A DNA stretch of 64,000 nucleotides from assembly GCA_037447655.1 (NCBI GenBank), contig JBBHKE010001967.1, positions 1 through 64,000 of the forward strand, in the 5' to 3' direction. This DNA comes from Zygnema cylindricum. Lineage: Eukaryota > Streptophyta > Zygnematophyceae > Zygnematales > Zygnemataceae. Every line of letters begins with the position of its first letter. The first letter of the stretch is position 1. The notes under the pieces are model-generated. The model was not told where the DNA came from. It did not search any database and saw only the letters and a list, made by a program, of their open reading frames with translations. This document shows positions 38,001 through 48,934 of the stretch, piece by piece. The translations under genes were made by a program, and so were the position numbers.

Positions 38001-41000
38001 TCTACTTTATGTGATAGAACTTTTTCACAGAGGAAGTTTACTCTAATTTATTTAACTACTCTATATTGGGTTATGTCGGTAATAAATATCCGCGCTGAAA
38101 TTATGAACACTAAATTACGTAGACGTTCAAATTCTGTCAGTCCGTATAATTTTGACGTCATTATGACGTAAGTATTATTTGTCGCACTGAATGTCAGTTA
38201 ATGTTCACACGAACGACGATGCTGTCGACGGACGAGAGTTATGCGAACGGCTTTTTTTCGATGAGATTCATTTTTCGCTTAGTGCGATTTCACGTGCGAG
38301 CGCGATTCTATTAAATCATTAATTGTACCTTTTTGCTTAACAAAGTACAATTTTGCACGGTCGAACGTCGTCCGTACTCAACACTATTTAAGACAAACCT
38401 ATATTACAATTTTGTTACGCTAATTAAACTTACCTAAATTAGAATAATGAAAAAATTAGAGTCGATTACTCTATTTGATGTCATAGAGTCGAAATTTCGA
38501 GCGACCGAATTAGAGTAATTTACTCTAATTACGATTCGCGGTGTAGTGTATGATTTTTGGTCAGAAAAAACCTCTCCCAAATGAAAGTTATTAACGCTAT
38601 TGACAACAGGCAGTGTAGTTTTCAGTGAAATTGAACTTTAGTTTTCTCATTTAACTTCTTGTTTTTTCATTTCCATCTTCAGGTCCTCTGGCCAGAATGC
38701 AACTGGGAGCCAATGTCTCTCACCGACCTTATCAGGTTTGACCGTCCCTTACACCTAAAAGGGTAGTTCAAAGAAACTATGGTTTTAAGAACAGTAAACA
38801 TAATAAAGTACAGCAAGCCAGCCTTCCTTTTTTTTCATAGAAGATGATAGGTTTCAACAGTTCTTATATATTTCAAGTCCTGATACAGGTCACTTAGACT
38901 GAATTTTTATTCTCAAACTGACCAATTTCCTTTTTGAGTTTTATGTTTTACAAGCCTCGAGTTACTCTTGCTTACTCCTGCTATAGGCAACAATGTGCCA
39001 TGTTTTTGTATGATGATGATGCCCACTGTTTCTATGCTATTAGTTTTATGTATCAAACGTTTTATACGACTTCAACCTCAAATCATATGAATTATTGTCA
39101 GAATCTGTCATATTTTAGTTCCTGGACGCTTATTTTGGTCCCTGCACTCATGATTTAGTTCCTTGGATTCTTATTTTAGTTCCTGAGCTCATATTTTAGT
39201 CCCTCTACTCATATTTTCATTATGTTCCCTCTTTTTTCATAGAACTGGGCGTTTAACTGCCCCTTCTCCACATTCTGAAATTATTGTGGATCATTTTATA
39301 GGGTGGAAAAGTTTCTGGCCTTCACGTAAATTAGTGGCAACCACAATAAACTTCAAGCCTTTACAAATGTAGCACAATAACTGCTTACGTAAGCCATTTA
39401 AAAAAAAACGTGAATGATTTGGAGACTATTTTTCATCCATAGTTGGCAGTGGATTATGTAGTCATTTTTGTTTGGCATTTAGAGTGCTTGTCATACATGT
39501 CGAGGAACAATGGGGAAAGCTCCAATTCTCGTTCACATGCTCAAGCCTGGTTTGCCTTTCATTTGTGGAGAAGTTTGGAGGTTTTTGAAATTTTGACAAG
39601 ATAATGTTTGTATTCCCTTCTTATTTTCATTACAAAAAAAAATACAGTGGCAGTTCTGTTAAGAAGGCGTACCGAAAGGCGACACTTTGTGTTCATCCTG
39701 ATAAGGTTCAACAGAAGGGAGCGACTGTACAACAGAAATATATCGCTGAGAAAATTTTTGACCTTCTAAAGGTACGGTTTGTATAATTTTTTCTTTCAAC
39801 TCCAACTATTTATAGGTGTTAATTTTGAGGGAATACATTGCTAGGGTTTTTTTTTGACATTCTAGTGTTGTGACCAAGAGTTTTTTGACCAAAAAACAGT
39901 AATCGTTTTCACCTATTTTAAACTGAAGTTTGAACTTTTCTAAGAATAGGTCAGTTAAAATTGCCCTCCAGTTTAAACTTTCGTATATTCGTATGTACAG
40001 AAATATGCATGTGTATTGCAAGGTCTATCCTGACAAGTACATCTGTACTTAATTACTCCTCTAACATGGCAAATACAAAATTATGAAAACGTGTTTGTGA
40101 CATTTTGTGACAAGTTAGACCTTCCTTCAGGCTGCCATCGCATCTCGTCATGGACCTTGCCATAGTATTAAAATGATGTCATGTGTGAAAAAAAAAAAAA
40201 AACAAAAAAAAACAAAATTATTATAAATGAAACAATTTATTTCAGCAAGTATGGTACATCCATGCGTAACCCATGCAATATTTTACGAGGAAAAATGGTG
40301 GGCTAAAACTTGATCAATGGATTTCACAAAGGTTTAAACAAATAAAAGTCCAAGGTTTTTTTTTTTACGCTTTTGGATGTATCAGTGAAAGCACAACATG
40401 GTTCTGAAGGCATGGCTTGTGTAATTCTTTCTTTCGTCTCCAATTTTTTTTTTGCGGTTAATTTTATAGAAGCTAATTTTATAGCAGTTAATTTTAAATC
40501 TGTAAATCTTAAAGCGGTTCGTTTTATGGCGTAAATTATATGGCAGCTGGTTATACAGTTTTATGGCAGTTGATATAATGGCAGTTTACTGTTAAAAATC
40601 AAATGGAATTGCGTAGGCTGGGAACTTGTATTATCAGAATGGCTTTGGAGATTGCCTTATAATATTCTTTTTGGTAACTACACAGTGAATCGCTATCAGT
40701 GTTAATCTCACTAATGCTGTCCCTGTTTTTTTTTTTTGCCATAATATAGTGTTACTGCTACTAATTGTTTCTTTTTTAATGCTAATTCCTTTCGCGGTTC
40801 TCAATTGTCTACGTCCCTTTGACAGGAAATAAAATCAACACCAACGTTAAAACAGTCCTTGTATGAGTTATTTCTTACCCGCTAATAGCGATTACTGTGT
40901 AGGTCAACAAGAAGCTTGATTTTGAAGATGGTTTGAATATCACCGAGGGCAGTTTCCCAAACCGGAAAAACAAACAAAAAAAATGTTAATAATAATACTG

Positions 41001-41163
41001 ATAATATAAGTAATGGTAAACTATATGAATCCTTCCCAGCCTCTTCCACTCTCTCCCTCTCCCCAGCTCTAGAGTCCTGTCAGTGTGTTTTGTTCTTTAC
41101 TATTTTTCTTTCGATGCTTTGCAGGATGCATGGAATAAATTCAATTCCGAGGAACTATTTTAA
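29025..41163 (+). CDS. Auxilin-like J-domain protein (clathrin uncoating cofactor family)
   Basis: Nine exons: 29025-29716, 30662-32243, 32913-33018, 33471-33574, 35694-35759, 36598-36687, 38683-38735, 39648-39771, 41125-41163. The phases join to 951 aa. The C-terminal exons encode the auxilin-type J domain, with the diagnostic CVHPDK (HPD motif that stimulates Hsp70 ATPase). It is preceded by the typical [20 protein letters not shown] and [16 protein letters not shown] and ends [12 protein letters not shown]. The first two exons encode a long Ser/Gly/Pro-rich disordered region with DPF/DIFG motifs (DDPFGP, DPFGG, GDPFGP) of the kind that bind clathrin adaptors. A charged helical segment and a QA dipeptide repeat follow. 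Homologues recruit Hsc70 to clathrin coats; plant members include the chloroplast-movement factor JAC1 and auxilin-likes. Which paralogue this is cannot be decided. The exon 1 donor is AG|GCATGT (a GC-AG intron), and no in-phase GT donor was found. Confidence 0.9.
32103..32168 (+). repeat. CAGGCT/CAAGCT hexamer repeat encoding (QA)n
   Basis: About eleven hexamer units inside auxilin-like exon 2, translated as alternating Gln-Ala just before the [10 protein letters not shown] segment. In frame, so length changes would keep the reading frame. Confidence 0.9.
33170..33245. repeat. ATTAC pentanucleotide microsatellite
   Basis: Repeated ACATT/ACACT units in the intron after 33018, followed by an AT-rich ATATT stretch to about 33290. 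Confidence 0.7.
34055..34240. repeat. CCCTCT pyrimidine-rich simple repeat
   Basis: CT/CCCT repeat in the intron between 33574 and 35694. Open frames across it are low-complexity Ser/Pro/Leu and are not genes. Confidence 0.85.
37280..37600. repeat. GAGAGG purine-rich simple repeat
   Basis: About 300 bp of interrupted GA/GGGA repeat in the intron between 36687 and 38683. Arg/Glu-rich and Ser/Leu-rich frames on the two strands are composition artefacts. Confidence 0.85.
37924..38546. mobile_element. MITE-like element B1 in an auxilin-like intron
   Basis: A 623-bp element with a perfect terminal inverted repeat of at least 28 bp starting CTACACCGCGAATCGTAATT and ending in its complement, GGTGTAG. 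It contains internal TTAGAGTAA/TTACTCTAA repeats and no transposase. Transcribed as part of the 36688-38682 intron. No exact target duplication seen. Confidence 0.8.
40678..40902. mobile_element. Short MITE-like element D1 in the last auxilin-like intron
   Basis: A 225-bp element with imperfect inverted termini CTACACAGTGAATCGCTATC and, at the right, the complement of CTACACAGTAATCGCTATTA. The flanks are GTAA and GTCA, a three-of-four match. Related in its ends to the CTACACCG elements. Confidence 0.65.
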
Positions 41164-42602
41164 AGGAACTGTTTTGATGAAAAATGCCATTATATCCTTC
41201 CTCAAACCTCGATACCCTGTTTCTGGGATCAGAGAGAACCTTTACTTTGTCTGCCGTCTTATTCTCGAGAATCTTTACTCGACGTTGTTTTGCTTAACAT
41301 GCTATCATGCGAGGCAATTCTGTAATTCTGTGCTTCTGGGGACACAGGCCTTCAACAAAAACATTTTTTTTTGGGTTTGAGGAAAGTGAGGCGGGAAATC
41401 ATTTCTTCGGGAATGTTTTGAAGGTTGGGGATTAGTCAGTTCTTAAAAATTAAGGTTCTGTGCAAAATTAGGGTTGGGATCGAAATTAGCTTTGGGTGCA
41501 AAATTAGAGTTGAATTCAGAATTAGGGTTTTATTAGGGTTGCAGTTTTCAGATTGGATGCCAAAAATGTTATGTATAGTTGGAGTCGTTCGTCCTTATGC
41601 GAGGGAGGAACAGGGGTAGTTTATTTCAGATTTTTTATTGGAAACCCAGGAAAATCTAACCGTGGTAGAGATGGGATTGGGAGGGAGGGATTTGGTTAGA
41701 GGGTTATGATTTATTTTCCTTATTTCTCATATTTTTCTAAGGTGTGAAGCACCTTGGGTGCTGTGACATTGAATTTTTCTAATCAGATTCCGGTAGTCGA
41801 TTTGAGAGAATGAGAATCAATTTCTTTTTTTGAGGGAACAGGAATCATATTTTTTTGAGGGAGAATCATTTTTTTTTGAGAGAAAGAATCATGTCTTTCT
41901 ATGAGAGAATGAGAATCTGATTTTCTACGAGCGAATCTGATTTTGAGAGGTGTTTTTTGGTGGTGATATTACGGAGTAAAAGTACCGAAGGAGGGGGAGA
42001 GGGAGAGGGCGAGGGAGAGGCTGGGTGTAAGAAGGTGAGTTGGTCACTCTGAGATGAGTGGTTGCTCTTTCATGATGTAATCCACCTGAAAGTTTGTTTT
42101 TTGTTTGCTGTTTTTTCTGGTGTCTGATACTCAATATTTTTTTTCTCGTATTTAGGGCTATTTTCCTTTTTTTTTTTCTTCCTTGGATCACTATCAGCCA
42201 AGCAGGATAAATTAAAAAGCATGATGGTAAACCATCTGAGTCTGGGGGTACAAAAGGGGTGGCATTGCCAAAACTGAAAACCATTTACAATTTTTATTTC
42301 TGTTACTCTTTTTAGGAAGGACATCGAATTTTGTAAGCACAATCTTTTTAGTTTTATGGGAGCATGGGCATTTTAAGGTCGTGTCTATTTTGGTATTTCA
42401 AATGCTCTTTTTTTCAGTAAACATTTCTGGAGATCTTACTTTAGATGTCATTACAAGGTGAAGGTATGATTGTTTTGGGCGACTACTGATAGACATGTCA
42501 TTGCTAGAGGACATGCAAATCATGTCATTGGGATTGAGGAGAAACTGTTGTGGAACTAGATGAATGTGAACCATGAAATAAGATCTATTTGTATGACTGT
42601 GT
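41164..42602. other. 3' flank of the auxilin-like gene
   Basis: 3' UTR and intergenic sequence. Contains loose ATTAGGGTT-type repeats (41455-41545), a GA-rich run at 41985-42020 and, at 42208-42290, a small fragment matching the 3' end of the non-LTR retrotransposon at 45111. No gene recognised. Confidence 0.45.
42208..42290 (-). mobile_element. 3'-end fragment of the non-LTR retrotransposon
   Basis: TTAAAAAGC, GGTAAACCATCTGAGTC, ACAAAAGG and GCATTGCCAAAACTGAAAACC match the 3' UTR end of the minus-strand copy at 45111-45185. Consistent with an extremely 5'-truncated insertion. Confidence 0.6.
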
Positions 42603-42800
42603 TATACCGCTCATCGTTATAAGTGTTAGTTTTTTTCGACACTGAAAACATCATTTCTCTATGCACACTTGCCGGATCGTCAACCAGATATTGCTTATAG
42701 AGCGATGAGCATCTTGCCTTCCAATATCAACATGTGCACTGATAAAAGATGTTTAAAGTGGCGAATAAAACACAAACACTGATAACGATTAGTGGTGTTG
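42603..42800. mobile_element. Short MITE-like element D2
   Basis: About 198 bp. The left end ATACCGCTCATCGTTATAAG and the right end CTGATAACGATTAGTGGTGT are imperfect inverted complements. Same general terminal pattern (ACCGC, ATCGTTAT) as the other elements. Confidence 0.5.
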
Positions 42801-43183
42801 TACTGGTGATCCTGTTTCTGGTCTAGATGATGTGGAAAATTGCAAATTGTGAAAAGAATTAGCGTTAATGAAAAAATATTAGTATTGCTAATGCTGTTTT
42901 GGGTTCAGAGAGAAAATCAAAATTGAAAGTGTGTTACTTAACTGTGATAGCGGCTCATCTTTCACGGTCTAGGTTAGGTATGACACCAACAGTACCAATT
43001 TTATTGCAAACTCTTGATGGAAAAATCATCTCGGAACAAAGGGAAAGTCACAATTATGCATGTAAAGGCTACGACATTCCCAAAGAAAATGGGTGAAGCC
43101 TTACACAACCTAATTGATGCTGACCACTCTATATGACTATTCACACTGAAAAGTAACTTATGCTACATGACTAGTCACAACTG

Positions 43184-43421
43184 CAAAAGTTGTTGATATG
43201 GACCAAATCCTTTGGTGGATATTCCTTAAGGTCTCGCTTGTCATCTACCACCATGCCGTTAAAGATTTCCTCGATCCCCAGATCTCTAGGATTCAAAAAT
43301 TTATCAAAAGTTGTTGATATGGACCAAATCCCTTGGTGGGTATTAATTCAGGTCTCGCTTGTCATCTACCACCATGCCGTTAAAGATTTCCTAAATCCCC
43401 AGGTCTCTAGGATTCAAAAAA
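43184..43421 (+). repeat. Tandem duplication of a 121-bp unit
   Basis: The unit CAAAAGTTGTTGATATGGAC ... CTAGGATTCAAAAA occurs at 43184-43304 and again at 43305-43421 with several substitutions. 121 is not a multiple of three, so the copies are read in different frames. No known protein recognised. Confidence 0.85.
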
Positions 43422-43465
43422 ATTACGTGCACAATTGCAAAGTCGCAACTTGTCCAAAGACTCAA

Positions 43466-43788
43466 AAATCTGCACGTGTCCCGGTCGGAATCCTCAGATA
43501 CTATGTCAAGAATCCTTCCAGTGCCGTGGAGGGAAAAAAAGTCCCCGGGGGTCCCTGATGCGGCTCAGAGGGAGTTGATTATGTACTCCTTTAATACTAT
43601 GGATAACTTTACTTTTTGGCAACTTTATTTTGACGTCTTTATTTTGAGGGCGGTCGAGAATTTTTTCCGGTTGTTTGGGAGTTACATTGGACGAGTTTCT
43701 CTGTACTTGTGGTTGGAGAAGGCGGCCCAGGAGCCCTCCTTCGGTCCTTAACTTCTGTTAATCGTTAAAAAAAAAAAAAAAAAAAACT
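43466..43788 (+). other. Possible retroposed sequence with an A-tail
   Basis: A GC-richer segment than its surroundings that ends in a run of about 20 A residues (43766-43787). This is the layout of a retroposed transcript or an unidentified LINE/SINE 3' end. Short frames across it match no family I know. No clear target duplications were found. Confidence 0.35.
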
Positions 43789-44124
43789 CTTAATAAAAAA
43801 GAGCCACGCCATCGTTAAGGTTTATCTGTAGTTTTCCTTCAATAAACTTCTCCTATTCTCCAACAGAGTCACCGAGGGTCCTTCCAACACAAAAAAAACA
43901 AAAAACAAAAAAGGTCCCCTTCCGTATTATAGTACAAACAAAAGTACATGAAACATCCAATCGACACGAATGTTAACAAATTATTGTTAATTGTACGAAG
44001 AGTCGCTTTGTTTTAGGGTTTGATTTGTGTTAATGACCCTTTATTAATTATGTTTTCCGCCCATAAAAAAGTGAAAGTCGGAAAGTTTGAAAGGCAAGAA
44101 TTCAACAAAATTAGAACAATGTTG

Positions 44125-44300
44125 CCCGAGGGCAAGGGCGGGGGACGGGGCAAGGGGGAGGGGGGGGGGGGGGAGGGGGATGGAGAAAGGGAGGGGGAGG
44201 GAGGGAGAGTGAAGCGGGAGGGAAAGAGGGTTGAGGAAGAGGGTGGGGTAAGAGAGAGGGAGATGGGGAGGAGGGAGGTGGAGGGAGAGGGGTGGGAAGT
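44125..44300. repeat. G-rich purine tract (GGGGGA/GAGGGA)
   Basis: Includes an uninterrupted run of about 14 G at 44160-44173 and many GGGGA units. Pro/Ser-rich frames on the opposite strand are artefacts. Strong G-quadruplex potential on the plus strand. Confidence 0.85.
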
Positions 44301-44527
44301 TGGATGGTAGCTTGTAAATTTTCTATCATTCAAGTGTGCCACGTTTAGAAAAAAGGGAAAAGAAAAATTCACAAATCAGTGCATATTGACTTACTTAGTC
44401 TTTTCTTTAGCTGTGAAAAACGAAAAATATGTAAAGAAAAAAACCTTGCTTGTAACGGCGACAATTTACAATGTTTTAATCAAAAATGTGGACGGCAAAG
44501 ACAAAACCGAAAATTAAAAGAAAAAAA

Positions 44528-45060
44528 GGATTCGAGACACCATTGATAATATCGCTTCAGAGGGGGGGTATAATGTACGTCGAGAGGTTTCCCATATTAT
44601 TCCTTCGCATCGGGTTGACATTGTATTACTCGATGGTGCGCGTCGTACATTTGGTGACGCTGTTTTGGCGAACCCTACCTCGAATCGTCGGCCAAGCAGC
44701 TCGACATGTGGGTGTGGCCGCCCGTGACGCGGCTAAGGGGAAGGAGGGTGATTATGCTCATCGTGATGCTATGGATGGCTTCATTCCGATGGCGATCGAG
44801 ATATTTGGTTGTTTGGATGTGGCTTTGGACGACTTCCGTGCTTGTGGTCGGCGCTCGTTTGAGCGGCTGGGTCCTGGGAGCCCATCTGTTTCAGTAATTC
44901 TTTTTATCGTCAACGTGTATCTGTGGCCGTAAAACGAGTGCAGGTTTCTATCCTCCTTGGTTTATCTATTGCAGCTATGGATCGTCGAAGTGTCCCGGAA
45001 CTCCCTCCTCGTGCTCCTCCGGGATTCGGGGCCTTGCGTGGTTGTTTTTCGTAGACTTTT
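44528..45060 (+). mobile_element. 5'-truncated non-LTR retrotransposon copy (plus)
   Basis: Matches the C-terminal part of the element at 45344-46075, in opposite orientation: AARHVGVAARDAAKGKEGD, YAHRDAMDGFIPMAIEIFGC and, near the end, PPRAPPGFGALRGC-like coding. Frameshifts separate the reading frames. The truncated 5' end is typical of target-primed reverse transcription. Its 3' end meets that of the minus copy tail to tail. Confidence 0.85.
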
Positions 45061-45343
45061 GGTTATGTTGGGGTTTTGCTGATAGAAAAAAAAGGGGGCC
45101 GACTTAATTAAAAAGCGCGACGGTAAACCATCTGAGTCCATATGAACAAAAGGAAGTAGCATTGCTAAAACTAAAAAACCATATAACGAGGGAATAAACA
45201 AAAGGGAAAATCAAGGCAAAAATGACGAAAATACGAAAGGATGGCAGGGAAGTCGAAAACACCCAAAAAAGCAAAACTAAACAAACAAAACATCAAAGGA
45301 AAAACTAACACGTAGCAAAAAACCCCGCAACAGAACTAAAAAT

Positions 45344-46150
45344 CTACGGAAAGCACCCACATAAGTCCCTGAATCCCGGAGGAGCACGAGGAGGAAGTTT
45401 AGGAACACGCCGTCGATCCATAACAGCAATAGACGAACGAAGTAATATAGAAGCCAACACCCATTGTTGGGCCACGGAAAAACGTTGTCGATTATAATAA
45501 GTAAGGACTAAAACAGGAGGGCTCCTAGGTCCTCGCCTCTCGAACAAGCGCCGACCACAAGTACGGAAAAACTCGTCCAAAGCATCGCCCAAACAACCAA
45601 ATATCTTCACAGCCATCGGAATGAAGCCATCCATAGCGTCGCGATGGGCATAATCTCGCTCCTTCCTTTTAGCCGCGTCACGAGCATCCACTCCCACATG
45701 CCGAGCCGCTTGGTTGGCAACTGTAGTTGAGGTAGGGTTCGCCAAAACAATGTCACCAAATGTACGACGCCCACCATCATGTAATACAAGGTAAATCCGA
45801 CGCGAAGGAAGAATGTGAGAGACCTTCTGACGAACAGAAAATCCCCCCTCGGAAGCGATAGTAGCGATGGTGTCTCGAATCGTGTCGTGCGCCTGAAATA
45901 ACTTGCCCCCGTGGGAGCAACAAAGCAAATGGACCCCGTCGGGCTCGAGAACGTGGCCGCAAGAGCAAACAAGTGAGCCAAGCAAAGGTGGGTGAGGGAG
46001 GCCAAGCCGAAATCTGAGGGACGTCGTGAACTCAGCCGGGGTGAAACGAAGAGTGGATAAGATAGGGACAGCCAATAGCCAAGCTCCAGAGCCTGGTCCG
46101 CCACAAGACAGAAAACGTGCACGCGAAAAATTGAAAGGAAGCGCCTGAAG
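45344..46150 (-). pseudogene. Non-LTR C-terminal Cys/His and endonuclease-like domain
   Basis: LSCGGPGSGAWLLAVPILS and LRFRLGLPHP lead into CSCGHVLEPDGVHLLCCSHG, a Cys/His cluster like the zinc knuckle preceding the restriction-like endonuclease of R2-type elements. GDIVLANPTS, then YAHRDAMDGFIPMAVKIFG, would be the PD-(D/E)XK-like core; here PMAVK replaces the PMAIE of the plus copy. Upstream coding is frameshifted. The endonuclease identity is inferred from position and weak motif resemblance. Confidence 0.6.
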
Positions 46151-46247
46151 AAGCTATCATTTAATAGTTGCGACAACCCGATCAGAAATGGATTCCTAAA
46201 CACGCGCAACTGTTGTCGTAACGAGAGTGGAAAAAAATTGGCAAGTC

Positions 46248-47681
46248 CTAAATAGCAGCCGGAGTAAGAGAACTTGATGCATCCAAAAGGGACCGCTGGA
46301 AGGCGAGCTCACCATCCGAAACACGGAGAACCACGGCCGCAAGAATAGGAGTGTCCCCGGCCAAAAAACGAGAGACAATAGTGGAAGCAACAAGGCACCA
46401 ACTCCCCAAATAGGCGGCTAGAGCAACATGCGCCGTTGAGAGTAAGCCCAAACCGCCGGCTGAGACAGGAAGAGAGGCTTTGATGCGTGCCGCAGGCCCG
46501 GACTCGCGATCAAAAGCTCCACGGCCCAACAAAGTATGGAGGACATCCATAAGCCGATCATCGAATGTAGAAAGTGAGGACACAAAGGATGGGGTGGGAG
46601 GGGAAGTCCAAGTAAGGTAGGAGGGCCGGTGAGGGAAACGCCGTGTGAGAAGAGCAAAGGCCACTTGGGGATCAGAAAGGTGAGGAAGGTCGTCCACGTG
46701 GGATAAATCTGTTTGAAGAGCGGAATCAAGGAATGTTGTGACGTATGGAACGGAACCAAGTGGGCAACCCAACACGCGAATGCCTTCAGAAGGAGAAGGA
46801 GTCTGAAAACCAAGAGGGGGAGTGAAAGGAGGAAAAGGACTTGGGGACCAAATATCACACTTAGAGGGCTGGACCGAAAGATTGAGTTCGGCCAAGCGAG
46901 CCTTGAAAAAATCATAGGCCGGTATAACTTGATCTGAAGGACCAATAATGTATGTGTCATCTGCAACTGAAGGGAAGAGGCAAGAAGGATAAGCAGCTGC
47001 TGAAGCTCGGAGGGCGCGGTAATGGGCTAGGGCAAACAAAGGGCCCCCAAAGGGATCATCCTGACGAGTGCCAGTCTTGGAGGAAAGTGGGACCAAATCA
47101 TCATCACTGGAGAAAGAGAGGCTACTGCTCAGTGAATAAAAAGCTCTCACAAAAGGAAATATCTGGACAATTGAGGAAGGTGCAGCCATAAGCTCCGAAA
47201 AAATTGCATTCCGATCCACTGTATTAAAGGCATTAGAAACATCCACCTGAAGGACTAACCAATCCGGATGGGCATCTAACAAAGCCCGGATCCCATGGAC
47301 CACGGCCTCACAACCCCCCCGGGGAACCACTCCAAACTGATGAGGAGAGAAATAATCATAGAAAGCGGGCTGGAGCTGGATGCAGATGGCGCGAGCCACC
47401 AATCAGTATAATACCTCGCCCACTGCAATAGGGTGGATTCCCCCATTGGGTTTGGTGACAGCTACGAGGCGGGAGGCAGTGAGGAGGTCACAAATACGGG
47501 AAGGGACAGTGCCAGCCGCAATAAGGGAACAAACTCGAAAAAACATATCAAAACCTCGGGCACCAGATTCCGGAGACAAAACGTTGCGAAATAGCTCATA
47601 AACAGTGCCCGAAGGACCCCCCGCTGAAAGATGTGGAGAAGTCGTAAGGGCTTTAATAAAGGAGTCTCGATCCAAGATCAA
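46248..47681 (-). pseudogene. Non-LTR reverse transcriptase domain
   Basis: RT motifs in order: RLVAVTKPNGGIHPIAVGEV, FGVVPRGGCEAVVHGIRALL, VLQVDVSNAFNTVDRNAIF (first catalytic Asp), GTRQDDPFGGPLFALAHY, SVADDTYIIGP (the catalytic ADD) and AELNLSVQPSKCDIW. A thumb-like region follows with PVSAGGLGLLSTAHVALAAY. The stop at 47405-47403 is TGA where the family usually has Arg, consistent with CGA-to-TGA change at a CpG. The catalytic Asp residues are intact. Confidence 0.85.
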
Positions 47682-48442
47682 ACACTCTGGCAGCTCGAAG
47701 GTGTGAATAGAGGGGGATTGAGGGGTAGGAGCTGGTGGATGAAGAGCTCGGAGAATCTCAACAGTCGCGGCAGAGGAGCAGGATTAAATGGCTGGAGGGC
47801 CCGAAGTGCTCGAGAGAGCTCACCCACTCGACCCAAATGAACCGCACGACGATAGGAAGATGGCACATCTAAAGTTCGAGATGTATGACGTGGAGTGAAA
47901 GAAGCACTCTCAACTCGATCCTCGTGCTCAGCATGAAGCCAATCACCTCGAAGGAAACGTCGACATCGGGCCATAGTTTCTCGGGCCCCGCTACCACCCC
48001 CACGGCCAGGTAAGACTAGAACCCAAAGTGAAAACATGAAAAGGAGGTGCCAAGGTCCAACATCCGTGGGATCCGAATAGATACGGGACAAAGGAAGGTG
48101 GAGGGCGTCCTGTACGATAATCGGCACAGCCATAGGAATCTGCGTGTATAATCGCGGACGGGGGGGCCCCAAATCATAAGCTCCGAGCACGTCTAAATCG
48201 CGTACGAATGCCCAATCTTCGCTCGTAGGTCCGGACGGGAGTATGGTGGAAGAAAGGGTACTGGAGGAAGGGCCGCTCTGGGCCAAAAATTGTTGACAAC
48301 TCTTTGTATGTCGGGCAATACCGGCACCGTTCGCGAAATGGTTATGACACCCGCTACATTCTATCCGTGTTGTGGCTTATGTGCGAGGTTTAGGTGGAGG
48401 AGGTGAACGAGGGAGAAGAGGTGAGGGTGCACGGCCGGACAT
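47678..48442 (-). pseudogene. Non-LTR element N-terminal region with zinc finger
   Basis: Starts MSGRAPSPLLPRSPPPPKPR at 48442, hits a stop at 48379-48377, then continues in the same frame. CSGCHNHFANGAGIARH is followed by TKSC, a Cys2-His-Cys finger (C-x2-C ... H-x3-C) of the kind used for target DNA recognition. Downstream residues (WAFVRDLDVLG ... FTPRHTSRTLDVPSSYRRAV) form a variable linker. The frame is lost near 47700 where FELPECLILDRDSF begins in another frame. Confidence 0.75.
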
Positions 48443-48767
48443 GGTTATTGAATGAGAGGGAGAAGCATGGGACGTGATACAGGGAGAGGAAGGGGGAAAT
48501 GGGAAGGAGGAAAGGAAACCATGGGAAATAGATGGTGGAAATGGTAGTGGGACGAAACCTTTTTTTTTTTTTCTCGGTTGTGTATGTGTGTGAGCGTTTG
48601 TGTGTGTGTGTGTTCTGGCGTTAGGGTTTGAGGTGTGTGTAATTTTAGTGAGAGGAAATGGGGTGTTTGGCGTTGAATAGAAGGGGGGAAGGAGTTTAAG
48701 GATTACGGATGGGAGCCGCACCTATGATTTCGCCCGTGGGCGTGCAGTTGGCAGCGGCCGCAGGCTC

Positions 48768-48934
48768 GATCCGCAGGTACATAGTGACGAGTAATAGGAG
48801 CTGTCGCGTAGTGAGGAAGAGGAAGACGACGGATTTCAGATCCGCAGGTACATAGTGACGAGTAATAGGAGCTGTCGCGTAGTGAGGAAGAGGAAGACGG
48901 ATTTCAGATCCGCAGGTACATAGTGACGAGTAAT
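48768..48934. repeat. Tandem repeat (units of 71 and 68 bp plus a partial) upstream of the LINE start
   Basis: Units start GATCCGCAGGTACATAGTGA at 48768, 48839 and 48907. The second lacks a GAC triplet. The array sits 330-490 bp upstream of the retrotransposon ATG, in the position of its 5' UTR, suggesting promoter monomers of the element. Confidence 0.85.

Larger units (their letters stand above)
45111..48442 (-). mobile_element. Non-LTR (LINE-type, R2-like architecture) retrotransposon, nearly full length but broken
   Basis: One long coding unit on the minus strand, from the ATG at 48442 to the stop at 45344, plus a 3' UTR to about 45111. Layout: Pro-rich start, an N-terminal C2HC finger, a variable region, reverse transcriptase, then a Cys/His segment and a probable restriction-like endonuclease. 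It is interrupted by at least two in-frame stops (48379-48377, 47405-47403) and frameshifts near 47700 and 46250-46100, so it is inactive. The domain order (N-terminal finger, RT, C-terminal CCHC plus endonuclease) is that of R2/NeSL-type elements rather than plant L1. The clade assignment is inference. Confidence 0.85.

Noticed and set aside
41455-41545. ATTAGGGTT-rich stretch resembling telomeric repeats
   Set aside because: Units are irregular and interrupted; not a telomere or interstitial telomeric array.
44013-44372. Pro/Ser-rich and Gly/Glu-rich open frames
   Set aside because: Produced by the G-rich purine tract; no start context or family.
48768-48934. Regularly spaced repeats resembling a short CRISPR-like array
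   Set aside because: Units are adjacent without spacers and the genome is eukaryotic; this is a tandem repeat.
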